Program-made: the position numbers and the translations under genes | The notes under the pieces: generated by a model | Told to the model about the DNA's origin: nothing | Database searches by the model: none | What the model saw: only the letters and a program-made list of their open reading frames with translations | Shown: piece by piece, positions 18,201 through 26,619 of the stretch | How the letters are laid out: each line of letters begins with the position of its first letter | Position numbering within the stretch: the stretch's first letter is position 1 | Origin: an uncultured Clostridia bacterium | GTDB taxonomy: Bacteria > Bacillota > Clostridia > TANB77 > CAG-508 | DNA: 51,967 nucleotides | Direction of reading: 5' to 3' | Assembly: GCA_947649935.1 (NCBI GenBank) | Contig: CANSTR010000011.1 | Coordinates: 1-51,967 of the forward strand

Positions 18201-18707
18201 ATAGAGCATCCCTGTGACGATGTTTATGATGTAATCTCGGCGCAATTCTATTTTGGGAATGAGCGTCAAATCGACGCGGTACAAATCCACTTTTGACTTG
18301 TCAAATAATTCGGAATATTGCAGATTTTCTACATAGCAAATTGTGTCTTGCAAAGTGTCAACTGCGTCCCAAGTGGAAAACGGTTGGTTTAAGTCCACTG
18401 GATACATCGTTTCTGGCACGTCTAGCGCGTACGAAATATTGCTAAAAAGCGAGCGCCAGTCTGCTTTTGAGTATTCTTCGCTGAGCTTGTCCATTTGCTT
18501 GCCTGCAACGTAGAGTTCCTTTTGCTCGTCTAACTTTTCATATTCCGTAACAAATTCTGCCCAGCGAGCTTGCGCGATGATGCCATTATCGCTGTTGATT
18601 AATTTTAAGGTTACGCCTGCTAAAATTAATAGGATGATGATGGTTACGACTAAGGCGATTAGCGTGATGCCGTTGTCTGTTTTCCAAAAACTTTTTCTCT
18701 TTTGCAT
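15276..18707 (-). CDS. giant prepilin-like surface protein with InlB-type repeats
   Basis: 1143 residues. The leader KRKSFWKTDN precedes GITLIALVVTIIILLILAGV, a prepilin-like helix lacking the usual Glu at +5. Residues about 35-230 form a pseudopilin-like alpha/beta region ending in an Asp/Pro-rich linker (PDEPDPDDPDNPPTPMPP). Four or five Listeria-Bacteroides (InlB B-type, Flg_new) repeats follow between about 440 and 795, each with the TYDANGG start and GW...LYA(H/Q/N)W end. Then come two fibronectin-like segments (TYYVWAMARS and TYYVWATAKK) and a C-terminal region with several CxxC pairs (CCVACG, CLACG, CAQCY), unusual for a surface protein. This is probably an adhesin displayed on, or assembled with, a type IV pilus-like fibre. 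ATG 18707 has AAGGAGG. It has its own promoter and shares an operator-like site with the other prepilin genes. Confidence 0.85.
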   Translation of the reverse strand: MQKRKSFWKTDNGITLIALVVTIIILLILAGVTLKLINSDNGIIAQARWAEFVTEYEKLDEQKELYVAGKQMDKLSEEYSKADWRSLFSNISYALDVPETMYPVDLNQPFSTWDAVDTLQDTICYVENLQYSELFDKSKVDLYRVDLTLIPKIELRRDYIINIVTGMLYYIDGEPYKGLVYHTPRYGVPKKTEPDTPENPEPDEPDPDDPDNPPTPMPPVYPDEPGKSLDIHYLSYEAESYAQEVAYEDTICATLDKNKFARDGYTFMYWLDNTSKYDGSTMTGDFRKTEGYFGVANNLVKVLDENWEEDILDIIQSYEEYEEDGFEADGEEQDPDEAPEPTMEEERRNEILDYFNGYETAIRNLFTNSTMNLNGLADWFVANQAYLAQLQEYENGLEDILYDDEEELSYNGTIYYDQQTGVAMNGKDLWLQAIWTLHPLTLDANGGLIEEQPKITVELEPGLEYGDAIFDPDDREDYIFAGWFTSPSGGTQIVEENIYQTAELPGKTLYAHWVKEKDDSGEPNPEIVPITYDANGGTLTNSGTTVTTITKNKVKGTKIGSMPEPYKDRRIFDGWWTEPNGGMQVTVSSTVTETMTLYAHWTEGNFVDLDLVDGELINTYRYAWQVQSYFHEWNPVRFSGIQVANGRKIGKQAKYWQLPVTWSQRKIRKVRYVTQPNGKQRAVKSRFKGWFTQPEGAGTKIKYYSKYYNSYGKNLYANWKDPYVITYDANGGKFGKTATQKQRYNKYIGQRYPRVSTPKQEGYRFLGWFDSPVGGNKIEMNNWSYTINGDATLYAQWEKVNFTLQITDKTDSSWNQSITPIDCDLSTCTIYYKYSKKQENANKHISSYTTKKSTVTNRKAGTTYYVWAMARSKNNEKFYSNIVEVTLDYAPMEFMVNVSNIKNNGWTQGKSATLGSLTGYSVTYHISNSVPANNTANGNIANPTGTSVTGKSDATTYYVWATAKKGTHVVGSNNYVMVKTGHTHTGSATKGTGCYTGAHVTCDKSFPTIVKSITSWPAISCPTNSWCCVACGSMPGKGTTVYGTASKVNVVFRCLACGVEKQPTGTGYRFVCAQCYTKLGNYVDSDGQTWMNAMPIRTGSNGYFGSSGSQYSGGNVIPHANMYKLGCGKAEGNGTATSVNFSK

Positions 18708-18750
18708 TGTAATTCCTCCTTTTACAATCTAAACATTGTATCTCTTTATT

Positions 18751-18779
18751 AGTATACAATTTTTAAATTGTTTAGTCAA
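18751..18779 (-). promoter_or_regulatory. proximal promoter of the giant prepilin-like gene
   Basis: Minus-strand TTGACT (18779-18774), a 17-nt spacer and TATACT (18756-18751), 44 bases upstream of the ATG. The operator-like repeat lies only 3 bases further upstream. Confidence 0.65.
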
Positions 18780-18782
18780 TAC

Positions 18783-18801
18783 TTGTTACTATTTTGTAAT
18801 A
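18783..18801. promoter_or_regulatory. operator-like inverted repeat TRTTAC-N6-GTAAYA
   Basis: Identical over 19 bases to 259-277. It abuts the -35 box of the promoter at 18751-18779, a position where an activator or repressor could touch RNA polymerase. Confidence 0.5.
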
Positions 18802-18886
18802 ATATTCCATTACTTTAATTATTTATAATCATCAACATAATATATTTAACATGAATGAAAACATTTTGTCTTACGGTTTCATTATT

Positions 18887-18936
18887 GTCAACTATTATAT
18901 AACTATATTGTAACATTGGAGGTTTCTTTTTGTCAA
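18887..18936 (-). promoter_or_regulatory. distal conserved promoter block
   Basis: Minus-strand TTGACA (18936-18931), an 18-nt spacer containing GAAACCTCCAATG and TACAAT (18912-18907), then TTATATAATAGTTGAC. The same block with few changes stands in front of the prepilin gene at 41911-43233 (43283-43329). It lies about 200 bases upstream of the start at 18707, so the giant gene may have two promoters. The remainder of 18802-19100 shows no gene. Confidence 0.5.
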
Positions 18937-19100
18937 GAGTGATAGACAGAATTTTTATTTAAAAATCTTTTACAACATTTTAATTTTTAAGGTTATTTTA
19001 ATATTTCTATTGTATACTAAATTTAAGTTAAGTGAAAGTATAGTGTGAGCTTTTATTTAACGCATTTGTAAACCCCCTTTTAATTATATATGTTAACTAG

Positions 19101-19135
19101 AAAAATAGAGCTCTTGCCAAAAGAACTCTATTTTT
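19101..19135 (-). terminator. terminator of alr
   Basis: A 15-bp stem AAAAATAGAGCTCTT/AAGAACTCTATTTTT with one G-U pair and a 5-nt loop. The alr stop codon (19128-19130) lies in the first arm as transcribed. Confidence 0.65.
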
Positions 19136-20213
19136 CTGTAAATATTCTTGGTACTCTATTTGAAATGGTACTCATAATTTCATAATTAATCGTATGACAT
19201 CTTTGTGCTATTTCTTCTAATGTTATATTTTCATTGTCCCAAATCCAGACATCATCTCCAACTTTGACATCCTCAATATTACTTACATCAGCCATGAAAC
19301 TATCCATGCATACTTTTCCGATAATTGGTACTTTTTTGCCATTAATCCAAACCATGCCACCATTTGACATCTCACGTCTTAAACCGTCTGCATATCCCAT
19401 TGGAACTGTTGCAACTTTTGTTTCTTTTTCGGTAATAAAACTTCTTGAATAGCCTATACTGGTACCTTTACAAACTGTTTTCAAAAACGTAATTTTAGAT
19501 TTCAATTTGCACACTGGATTTAAGTTTATTTTTTCCACAATTCCATCACCTGAAGAATAGCCATACTGGACAATTCCTGGACGTGCCAAATTGCAATTTG
19601 TGTCTTGAAAATTAATGATTCCATTTGATGCACTACTATGTATATATTTCAAATTTGGTACTTTTTCTTTTGCAATTTTTACTGCCTCTTGAAAAATAGC
19701 CAACTGCTTTTTTGTATATTCCATATCATTGTCTGCAGATGACAAATGGGTATAGATTCCTTCTATTTCGATATTTTTAAACGTTTTAACCAAATCGATA
19801 AAATCTGCTACTTCCTTTAGCTGAACTCCTGTTCTGCCCATTCCAGAATCCACTTCAATCTGCACTTTTGCAATTCTTTTTGCATTTCCTAATGCCTTGG
19901 TAAAATCTCTTGACGAAATTCCAATGCTTAAGTCGTTTGCAAAAATTTCATCGATTTCGTCTATATCTGGTTGATTCAACACGAATATTTCCTTCTGATA
20001 ACCGATTTTTCTAAGTTCGGCACCTTCACTGCAAACTGCCACGGCTACTATATTGAATTCATTAAGAATATCCAATTGCGTGTTGATGTATGTTCCATAA
20101 GCATTTGCTTTGATGACTGGCATAATCTCGCAATAATTGGATAATTTTGACTTGATTTCTTTTATATTTTCTTTAAAACTTTGCAAGTTCACTTGCATAA
20201 CCGTTGGACGCAT
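19128..20213 (-). CDS. alr: alanine racemase
   Basis: 361 residues. This PLP enzyme makes D-alanine for peptidoglycan. The PLP lysine is in MPVIKANAYG (about residue 35). Further landmarks are EVDSGMGRTG (about 122), YIHSSASNG, LARPGIVQYG (about 218), the catalytic tyrosine region SIGYSRSF (about 251) and CMDSFMADV (about 304). Length and order are standard. ATG 20213 has AAAGGAGAG. It is a single-gene unit with promoter and terminator. Confidence 0.93.
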   Translation of the reverse strand: MRPTVMQVNLQSFKENIKEIKSKLSNYCEIMPVIKANAYGTYINTQLDILNEFNIVAVAVCSEGAELRKIGYQKEIFVLNQPDIDEIDEIFANDLSIGISSRDFTKALGNAKRIAKVQIEVDSGMGRTGVQLKEVADFIDLVKTFKNIEIEGIYTHLSSADNDMEYTKKQLAIFQEAVKIAKEKVPNLKYIHSSASNGIINFQDTNCNLARPGIVQYGYSSGDGIVEKINLNPVCKLKSKITFLKTVCKGTSIGYSRSFITEKETKVATVPMGYADGLRREMSNGGMVWINGKKVPIIGKVCMDSFMADVSNIEDVKVGDDVWIWDNENITLEEIAQRCHTINYEIMSTISNRVPRIFTEK

Positions 20214-20235
20214 TTTTTCTCTCCTTTTTATTATG

Positions 20236-20264
20236 ATTTTAACACAATTTTAAAATCAAGTCAA
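20236..20264 (-). promoter_or_regulatory. promoter of alr
   Basis: Minus-strand TTGACT (20264-20259), a 17-nt spacer and TAAAAT (20241-20236). Confidence 0.6.
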
Positions 20265-20273
20265 ATTAGTGTA

Positions 20274-21206
20274 TCAAAACAAACAACTTACATACAGCAA
20301 AAACATCAAAATAAACACAACTCCGTGGTTTCTGCTAATTTCTCTGCGATTTTTAAATAAATCAAAAACCAGCAAATACAGGGTAATAATTAATAAAAAA
20401 ATCAAGGAACGGTTAAAATTTGTATCATAGTGAATTGGCTGAATTAACGCGCCAATTCCCGGCAAAAGGCAAATGTTAAAAATATTTGACCCAATTACAT
20501 TGCCAATTGCCAAATCGCTTTCTTTTTTGATGGTAGCAATAATACAAGTCACAATTTCCGGCAATGATGTGCCAAGCGCCACCACCGTCATGCTGATAAT
20601 GCTTTCGCTCACGCCAAAAAACTGTGCAATACTAATGGCTCCATTAACAACAAAATCTGCCCCATATTTTAACCCTAAAATTCCCAAAATAAGATAAATA
20701 ATTGTGGCTGAAACTCCCGTTTCTTTTTCTTCTGTTGTTTCAAAATTCTCTTTTCCATCATAAATCGTATAGCCAATGTAAATTATTGCAAGAATCAATA
20801 ATACGAGTGCTTCTGCCTTATTTATGATGGCATTCCCTCCACCAAAATTACAAAAGATAACCAACATTAAAATGGTAAATACCGATACGGGAAGATGTAC
20901 TCTTAGCATTTTGTCATCAATTTTTAAGGGATTGCAAACACTTGCAATTCCTATGACTAACAACAAATTGCAAATGCAACTTCCAATCGAATTTCCAATG
21001 ATGATGTCTTGATTTCCTGTTAACGTCGATTGAATTGTTACAATAATCTCTGGAAGCGATGTCCCAATTCCCACAATCACAATTCCAATTAGCATTTGCG
21101 ACAAATGAAATTTTCGCGCAATTGCGCTTGCTGCTTTTACCACAAAGTCCGCGCCTTTGACTAGAAATATAAAACCTACTATCATGAATATGATTTCTAT
21201 CAACAT
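20274..21206 (-). CDS. calcium/sodium antiporter (CaCA family, YrbG-like)
   Basis: 310 residues, almost entirely hydrophobic, with ten predicted membrane helices in two homologous halves. Each half holds the alpha-repeat signature: GIGTSLPEIIVTIQS with GNSIGSCICNLL in the first (about 47-86) and ALGTSLPEIVTCIIAT with GNVIGSNIFNICLL in the second (about 211-250). The acidic residues of these repeats bind the exchanged cation in the inner membrane. An acidic cytoplasmic loop (YDGKENFETTEEKETG) separates the halves. ATG 21206 has GAGGAA. There is no tight coupling to neighbours. Confidence 0.9.
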   Translation of the reverse strand: MLIEIIFMIVGFIFLVKGADFVVKAASAIARKFHLSQMLIGIVIVGIGTSLPEIIVTIQSTLTGNQDIIIGNSIGSCICNLLLVIGIASVCNPLKIDDKMLRVHLPVSVFTILMLVIFCNFGGGNAIINKAEALVLLILAIIYIGYTIYDGKENFETTEEKETGVSATIIYLILGILGLKYGADFVVNGAISIAQFFGVSESIISMTVVALGTSLPEIVTCIIATIKKESDLAIGNVIGSNIFNICLLPGIGALIQPIHYDTNFNRSLIFLLIITLYLLVFDLFKNRREISRNHGVVFILMFLLYVSCLF

Positions 21207-21268
21207 TTTATTCCTCTTTTTCGTTTTTTTATAGTTTGTGAAAATTCTAAAATTTTATGCAAAAGTAA

Positions 21269-21289
21269 GAGCAGACCAAATGTCTGCTC
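21269..21289 (-). terminator. terminator at the end of the secretion operon
   Basis: GAGCAGAC-CAAAT-GTCTGCTC, an 8-bp perfect stem 7 bases behind the last gene of the operon. The T-run is weak, so the assignment rests on stem and position. Confidence 0.5.
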
Positions 21290-21295
21290 CATACA

Positions 21296-21886
21296 CTACA
21301 AACGGCTATAAATTAACGTGCTTGCATCTTTTTTTATTTGATTGTAAATTTTTATGCGAAATCCTATTTCCTCATTATCTTTATACGTAATATATAAAAT
21401 TGTTTCTGTATAACTACTTTTTGCTTTTGTCTTATTTTTATCTATAATAAATGAATCTAAAGTCAAATTTTCAGAATTTAATTTTTGTATCATTTGTATC
21501 AAATTGCCAAAATCCTCCTCATTATCAATTCCTGTATCAATGGCTATGATTTCTGAATTTTTAGCATAATATTCCAAAATTTCGTTTTCGTCTGCACTCT
21601 TTAGTTGATTATAATATTGGGGAATAACTTCTGTCGTAAAGTAATACATGGATTTTCCAATATCTTTTATAGTCAATTCTCCCTCATAAACATTTTTTAT
21701 ACTAGATGCTCTTTCCGGATATCTTACTTCTTCTCGATTCCATTGCTTGCTGTCATTAATGTATTCTAAATTTTGCTTTGCCTGTATTACATCTTGATTT
21801 TTGATGTAATAACAAATCCATCCTAATATCAAAACACAAAGTACAATTCCCAAAAGAATCAATGTTTTTTTTATCTTTTCTTTCAT
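21296..21886 (-). CDS. single-pass membrane protein of the T4SS operon (possible VirB8-like)
   Basis: 196 residues. A basic start (KEKIKK) leads into one membrane segment (about 7-27, TLILLGIVLCVLILGWICYY). The exterior part of about 165 residues alternates helices and strands in a way compatible with the NTF2-like fold of VirB8/TcpC periplasmic domains, but there is no diagnostic motif. It is the last gene of the operon, 15 bases behind the hydrolase gene. Expected role: a scaffold component at the outer face of the membrane. This is inferred from topology and position. Confidence 0.55.
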   Translation of the reverse strand: MKEKIKKTLILLGIVLCVLILGWICYYIKNQDVIQAKQNLEYINDSKQWNREEVRYPERASSIKNVYEGELTIKDIGKSMYYFTTEVIPQYYNQLKSADENEILEYYAKNSEIIAIDTGIDNEEDFGNLIQMIQKLNSENLTLDSFIIDKNKTKAKSSYTETILYITYKDNEEIGFRIKIYNQIKKDASTLIYSRL

Positions 21887-21901
21887 AAAATTTTCCTTCC
21901 C

Positions 21902-24900
21902 TTAAAATGACTCTTTGCTTCCATTATAAATTTCTTTTGCTGTCGTTGCATAATTTTTTCTTTTTCCTAAATCTTGATAATATTGTGCTCTGGAGTCACT
22001 TGAATGCATTGGTCCATATTTTGATTTATTCTCTGGTATAGCACTTCCGCCCCAGCAACCTTCAACCCATACAGCCCAATAATCAGCAGCATCTTGCTCA
22101 TCTGTTAAAGCCTTCATTTCGTCAATCGAACCCCAACCACTTCTGCCATCTAAATAGCCTTCACACTCAATAATTCCTCTTACTTGACCGGCAAATGAAT
22201 CAGCATTATATCCATTATTATCCATCCAAGTTAAAATTTTGTCCCAATTGGATCCAGGTGATGGATTTTTAATATCTCCACTTCCACCTGTATCCATTTG
22301 AAATAAACCTACATATCTTCCCGTTCCACAAGTTGTATCCAGACTTGACTCTTGATAAACATTTCCTACGATACCACAAGCTGCTTCTAATGTAAATCCT
22401 TGTGACATAAAATAATCAATCATTGCTTTTACTTTTTCTACTACACTTGAATCGGCAGTAATATCTTCAATTGCTCCTGCATCTCCTGATTTTCTTGTTC
22501 CTTCAAGTTTCTCAATTTCCATATAATTTTCCACATTCTCAACGACTTGGTCATCCATATCGCGGAAAATAATTCTTAGATAGTTACCAACTTGGTAAGT
22601 TGTTGTTACCATTTCTTCGTCTTCTTCTGTTTCTTTTGTTTTGTCTTTTTTATTTTCTGTTTTTTCTTTCTTTTTCTCCCCTTCTTTTTCAGCTTTCGCT
22701 TCTGCATCTGCCTCTGCTTGAGATTTCGTTATCGAAACTTCTTTTCCGATTGTTTTTGCCTTGTCTTGTTCGTATGTGTAACCAATTACGGCTCCTTCCT
22801 TGATGTAAATTCGATTGCCTCGCTTAATGCTATATGCTGCCTCTTCTTTTGCGTCTTCTTTGGCTTGCAATTTCTCCATACGCTTTTCGCCGTCTTCACC
22901 TACAAACTTTGGAACTTCGTATTCTGTGCTATAACTATTGTCTTCGCTGTTTTTAATATAATCGCTCAATGCTTGAATATTTCCGCCTTTTACGCTATTG
23001 TCTGAGTCTGGACTTGACAAAATTTTCGATACGTCAAATCCTTCAATATAAAGCACATGGTCTGTAATATGCACATCAGAGTATTCTTCCCAGAAGTAAT
23101 TATAGCCATTTTGCTTTTTGTTATTTTTAAAATACGAGCAATCATCCTTGCTACCAGCCAAACATTCCGTGTTTCCTAACACTCTGATTTTGATAAATCC
23201 AACTTTCTCCTTAGCCTCTGCTTCACTCACGCCATTTTTCACCAATTCCATATTGGTTCTTTCTACCATGCCATATTTTACAACTTCGCCAGTTACAGGA
23301 GCAAGCACTGCCTCGCCGCCTTCAAAGCCTGCAAACTCAGCAACGCCACCTGTCTCTGCTCCCATTGCAAAACCTTCTGGTCGATAAGCATATACAAAAT
23401 CTGAATTTCCATGAGAAGTTGGTGTATCAGAATTAATCCAACTTTCACAACCACAATCCCAAAATAGTGGCTCTCCACTTTCAACTGTTGCACAAATATT
23501 AACATGATGATTTTCTCCACCTTTTGCATAAAAACAAATATCTCCTGGTTGTAAATTAGACCAACCTTCAATTTTTTCCCAACCTTGTTTTTCACACCAA
23601 GTAGGTAATGACCTTGAAGTCTGTTGCCCTCCTGCTAAATCTTGAAATCCTGCCATATATAAAACATATGAAACATATCCAGAACAGTCAACTTGACCAC
23701 TTCCACCATTACTCATGGCCTTTGCATTACTTGGTATGCTACCAGTTGGTCCATAAGCTTTTCCTTTTTGCTCTTTATGGCAATCTTCTGCAATCTGTAA
23801 AAAGCTACCTTGAGAAACTGTATTTTCGCTTTTTGTTACTGCACTATTATCTGGGTCTTCTACTTCTTTATCTCCATTGTCAATCAATTTAGCTAATTCT
23901 GCTTCAGTTTCTGCTCGCATAGCCTTGTAGTCCTCTGCTGAATGTAGCAACGTTCCATAAAATTCCTCGCTTTTGTCATATCTTGTGACTGGCCATCCTG
24001 CTGAAGAAACCCCTGCAATTGGGAACATCATGACACTTTCTTCGGCTTCTGTTAAGTCTTCTTTGTCAAAATAATTCAATTCTACCACTAATTCTTTGAA
24101 ATCGTGGTAAATATATTCTGCGTCCAATGTATGCATATTGGTTAAAATGTTAAAAGCTGTTAGCGAATTTTGCATTAGGTCAACCGAACCTGAAATGTCA
24201 TCGATTGTCGCAGTGACCTCTTGGTTATTGTAGGTTGCTTTGATGACTTTTTTCTCCCCAAATAACTTTCTAAATTCATCTGGATTATCCTTATCTGCAA
24301 ACATTGTTTTTTCACGCACCATTTCTTTGGCTTTTTCAATCAAAGCCGCTCTAGCGCCTGAACCGTCATACAAATAATAATCATCTAAAAATAATTTCTT
24401 AATTATGTTATTCGTTGGTCCTCTTACGCCATCGTCAGTTTGCGAAACACTTCCTTTGGTCGCTTCATATACTGGCGTTAATCCCATTTCAGCAACTTTG
24501 GTTAGTTTTTCGCTTGCACCTGTTAAGTCTAGTTCTGTCCAAGCGGTAGCACTTGTATTGACATTGCTATCATATGCATTCCAGCCAGCATCTTTTTTCG
24601 CTGTTTTTGCCTTTCTGGAAACTTTGAATTCTTCAATTGAATCATTTGTATACTCTTGATATCTTGTGTCTGGATCTGTAGAGTCTTCGTCTGCCAATAA
24701 ATACAATTGATAATTTCCATTTGCTTTTTTCACATAGAGATTTGAGCCATCTGTTGACAATGCATATGTACCTTCTCCTTCTTTGACTTCTCGGCAAAGC
24801 AAATATTTGCCTTGCTTCTTCTCGAATTCCTCTGCTGGATAATTGCCATCTTCCTTTGGCAAATAAACATATAATTCATCTTTCGAATTATCTTCTCTGT

Positions 24901-26593
24901 CTTGCTCGTATAAAGTCCAGCGCTCGCCAGTTTTACTTTCATATCCTGTGTTATTTAAAACATATTCTCCGTCCTTTTCGTGTTCATTCAAAGCATGATA
25001 GGTAAAATATACATTTCGATACCAGTGGTCTGTGACGCAGTTGATGTATGGAACAAAAGTAGAAAAGCTATCTTCTGTCATAGCACCTAGCGCCATGGAT
25101 ATGGTCTGTAAATACTGTTGACAGTTATCACATACTATATTTTGTCCAGCCAAATCCGTACTATAAGGATTATCTGCACTACAAGGTCCATTTTCGTTCT
25201 CACATTTATATTCTTCCGAATGATTAATTAATCCAGGATGGGCTGAAATAATTCGATAACTAGCTGCCTGCGTAATACTATTTTGTGCCATCCAATCCCA
25301 ATCTAGCCACTTATCTTGGAATACATCAAGTGGTGTATGTGTTTCTGCTGCAAAATCATTATAGGTAATGACTGACCCATCTTGCAATTTGACACCACCT
25401 TGGGTCGAGTTTCCTTTTGTAGTTGCTAGCAGGATTTCCACATCTGTGTCAAAAGAAGTGGCTAATTTGTAGCTTAAATCTGGTGCCATTGTGGCAATGT
25501 GCGTGGCTAGCAAAAACTCTAACGGCATCGAATATCTTCCTGTCCAGCCATCTAATTTATACGAAAATGTTTGGTTAGAACCAAATCCACTCGCTGAAAT
25601 ATCTAATGTCTTAGCAGAACGATTGACTTTCACAGAACTTGTCAAATCCTTCAAACCTCCATAAGAATTGCCTGCTATTCCTGTAATTTTATTGTTTGTG
25701 CTTCCATCCGGCAATTCCGCTTGATGATAGATACTAATTAATCCATTGCCCCAAACAGTTCTGTCAAATAGCCCAGTAAAGAAATTTCCGATACTCGAAA
25801 AAGCTTGTTTAAAATTTCTATTACTATTTTTTATGCAATATGCATAATTATCAGAAACCAAATAAGTCGTAATATTTCGATAAGCCTCATTATCTTCTAA
25901 CTCTTCTATTAAACTTTTTTGACCATCATCATCTTGTGTATAAAATTGGTAATTTCCATCTTTGTAAGGTGCTCCTTTTTTGGAAGAAACAAAACCATAG
26001 CCATATAAGTCATAGCCCATTTGTTGAACATTATCCATGACATTAATGATTTCATCATCATGTACAACGTTTTGTTCACCTGCCCAAACTTTCTCGCAAG
26101 TATCCAAAAATCCCTGCGCAATTTGCTTGAAGCCACTGAGCAACATGCCCCAGCCAGTGATGATGAAAACCAGCAAGCCAATAATAATCATAATGATTAA
26201 CAACCAAAAGCCTACTAAAGCTATAATCTTTCCAAATTTTAAAGCTATCTTTGAGAATTTTTCTGCTTTTTGTGCTACTTTTTCTGTTTTCTTCGCTGCC
26301 TTTTCTAATTTTCCTGCTCGCTTCTCTAACTTGGTGGCTTGCTGTGTTAACTTCTGGCTTTTTTGAGCATTTGATGCAGAAGATGCCATTTGTCTTTTCT
26401 TTTCTGCTCTTTCTCTCATGTTTCCTGCAGCTGAACCAAGCTTTTTAGTTGCTTTATTGGCATTATCTGCCAAATTTTGCGCGCTACCGGCTGCTCGATT
26501 AATTGGATTTCTCGAGCCATTTTGTGATTGTCTTCTTTGATTTTCTTGCTCTTGATTTTCGTCCAATGCTTCGTCTGTTTCGTTACTTGCCAT
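21902..26593 (-). CDS. VirB1-like bifunctional peptidoglycan hydrolase (NlpC/P60 + lysozyme-like)
   Basis: ATG 26593 (AAGGTGG at 8 nt) gives 1563 residues; GTG codons up to 26605 overlap the ribosome site. A Lys/Ala/Gln-rich coiled-coil start (about 1-115) precedes one membrane helix (about 121-147). A long exterior region of unknown fold follows. At about 940-1070 is an NlpC/P60 endopeptidase with Cys in VDCSGYVSYV (about 968) and His in HHVNIC (about 1029). At about 1095 comes a lipoyl/M23-like strand pair (GEAVLAPVTGEVVKYG) without visible zinc ligands. A phage-type lysozyme domain lies at about 1385-1545 (YQESSLDT with the likely catalytic Glu, GLFQMDTGG). Related two-domain hydrolases serve Gram-positive conjugation systems (Tn916 Orf14/TcpG type); this one is several times larger. 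It probably opens the wall for the channel. Confidence 0.85.
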   Translation of the reverse strand: MASNETDEALDENQEQENQRRQSQNGSRNPINRAAGSAQNLADNANKATKKLGSAAGNMRERAEKKRQMASSASNAQKSQKLTQQATKLEKRAGKLEKAAKKTEKVAQKAEKFSKIALKFGKIIALVGFWLLIIMIIIGLLVFIITGWGMLLSGFKQIAQGFLDTCEKVWAGEQNVVHDDEIINVMDNVQQMGYDLYGYGFVSSKKGAPYKDGNYQFYTQDDDGQKSLIEELEDNEAYRNITTYLVSDNYAYCIKNSNRNFKQAFSSIGNFFTGLFDRTVWGNGLISIYHQAELPDGSTNNKITGIAGNSYGGLKDLTSSVKVNRSAKTLDISASGFGSNQTFSYKLDGWTGRYSMPLEFLLATHIATMAPDLSYKLATSFDTDVEILLATTKGNSTQGGVKLQDGSVITYNDFAAETHTPLDVFQDKWLDWDWMAQNSITQAASYRIISAHPGLINHSEEYKCENENGPCSADNPYSTDLAGQNIVCDNCQQYLQTISMALGAMTEDSFSTFVPYINCVTDHWYRNVYFTYHALNEHEKDGEYVLNNTGYESKTGERWTLYEQDREDNSKDELYVYLPKEDGNYPAEEFEKKQGKYLLCREVKEGEGTYALSTDGSNLYVKKANGNYQLYLLADEDSTDPDTRYQEYTNDSIEEFKVSRKAKTAKKDAGWNAYDSNVNTSATAWTELDLTGASEKLTKVAEMGLTPVYEATKGSVSQTDDGVRGPTNNIIKKLFLDDYYLYDGSGARAALIEKAKEMVREKTMFADKDNPDEFRKLFGEKKVIKATYNNQEVTATIDDISGSVDLMQNSLTAFNILTNMHTLDAEYIYHDFKELVVELNYFDKEDLTEAEESVMMFPIAGVSSAGWPVTRYDKSEEFYGTLLHSAEDYKAMRAETEAELAKLIDNGDKEVEDPDNSAVTKSENTVSQGSFLQIAEDCHKEQKGKAYGPTGSIPSNAKAMSNGGSGQVDCSGYVSYVLYMAGFQDLAGGQQTSRSLPTWCEKQGWEKIEGWSNLQPGDICFYAKGGENHHVNICATVESGEPLFWDCGCESWINSDTPTSHGNSDFVYAYRPEGFAMGAETGGVAEFAGFEGGEAVLAPVTGEVVKYGMVERTNMELVKNGVSEAEAKEKVGFIKIRVLGNTECLAGSKDDCSYFKNNKKQNGYNYFWEEYSDVHITDHVLYIEGFDVSKILSSPDSDNSVKGGNIQALSDYIKNSEDNSYSTEYEVPKFVGEDGEKRMEKLQAKEDAKEEAAYSIKRGNRIYIKEGAVIGYTYEQDKAKTIGKEVSITKSQAEADAEAKAEKEGEKKKEKTENKKDKTKETEEDEEMVTTTYQVGNYLRIIFRDMDDQVVENVENYMEIEKLEGTRKSGDAGAIEDITADSSVVEKVKAMIDYFMSQGFTLEAACGIVGNVYQESSLDTTCGTGRYVGLFQMDTGGSGDIKNPSPGSNWDKILTWMDNNGYNADSFAGQVRGIIECEGYLDGRSGWGSIDEMKALTDEQDAADYWAVWVEGCWGGSAIPENKSKYGPMHSSDSRAQYYQDLGKRKNYATTAKEIYNGSKESF

Positions 26594-26619
26594 CTTCCTC
26601 ACCACCTTTTTTATAAATT

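Noticed and set aside
18012..18296. Trp-rich plus-strand frames opposite the giant prepilin-like gene
   Set aside because: Antisense to a Pro/Asp-rich coding stretch; no start signals.
22592..23005. 137-codon Phe/Cys-rich plus-strand frame
   Set aside because: Antisense shadow of the Lys/Glu-rich linker of the hydrolase gene.
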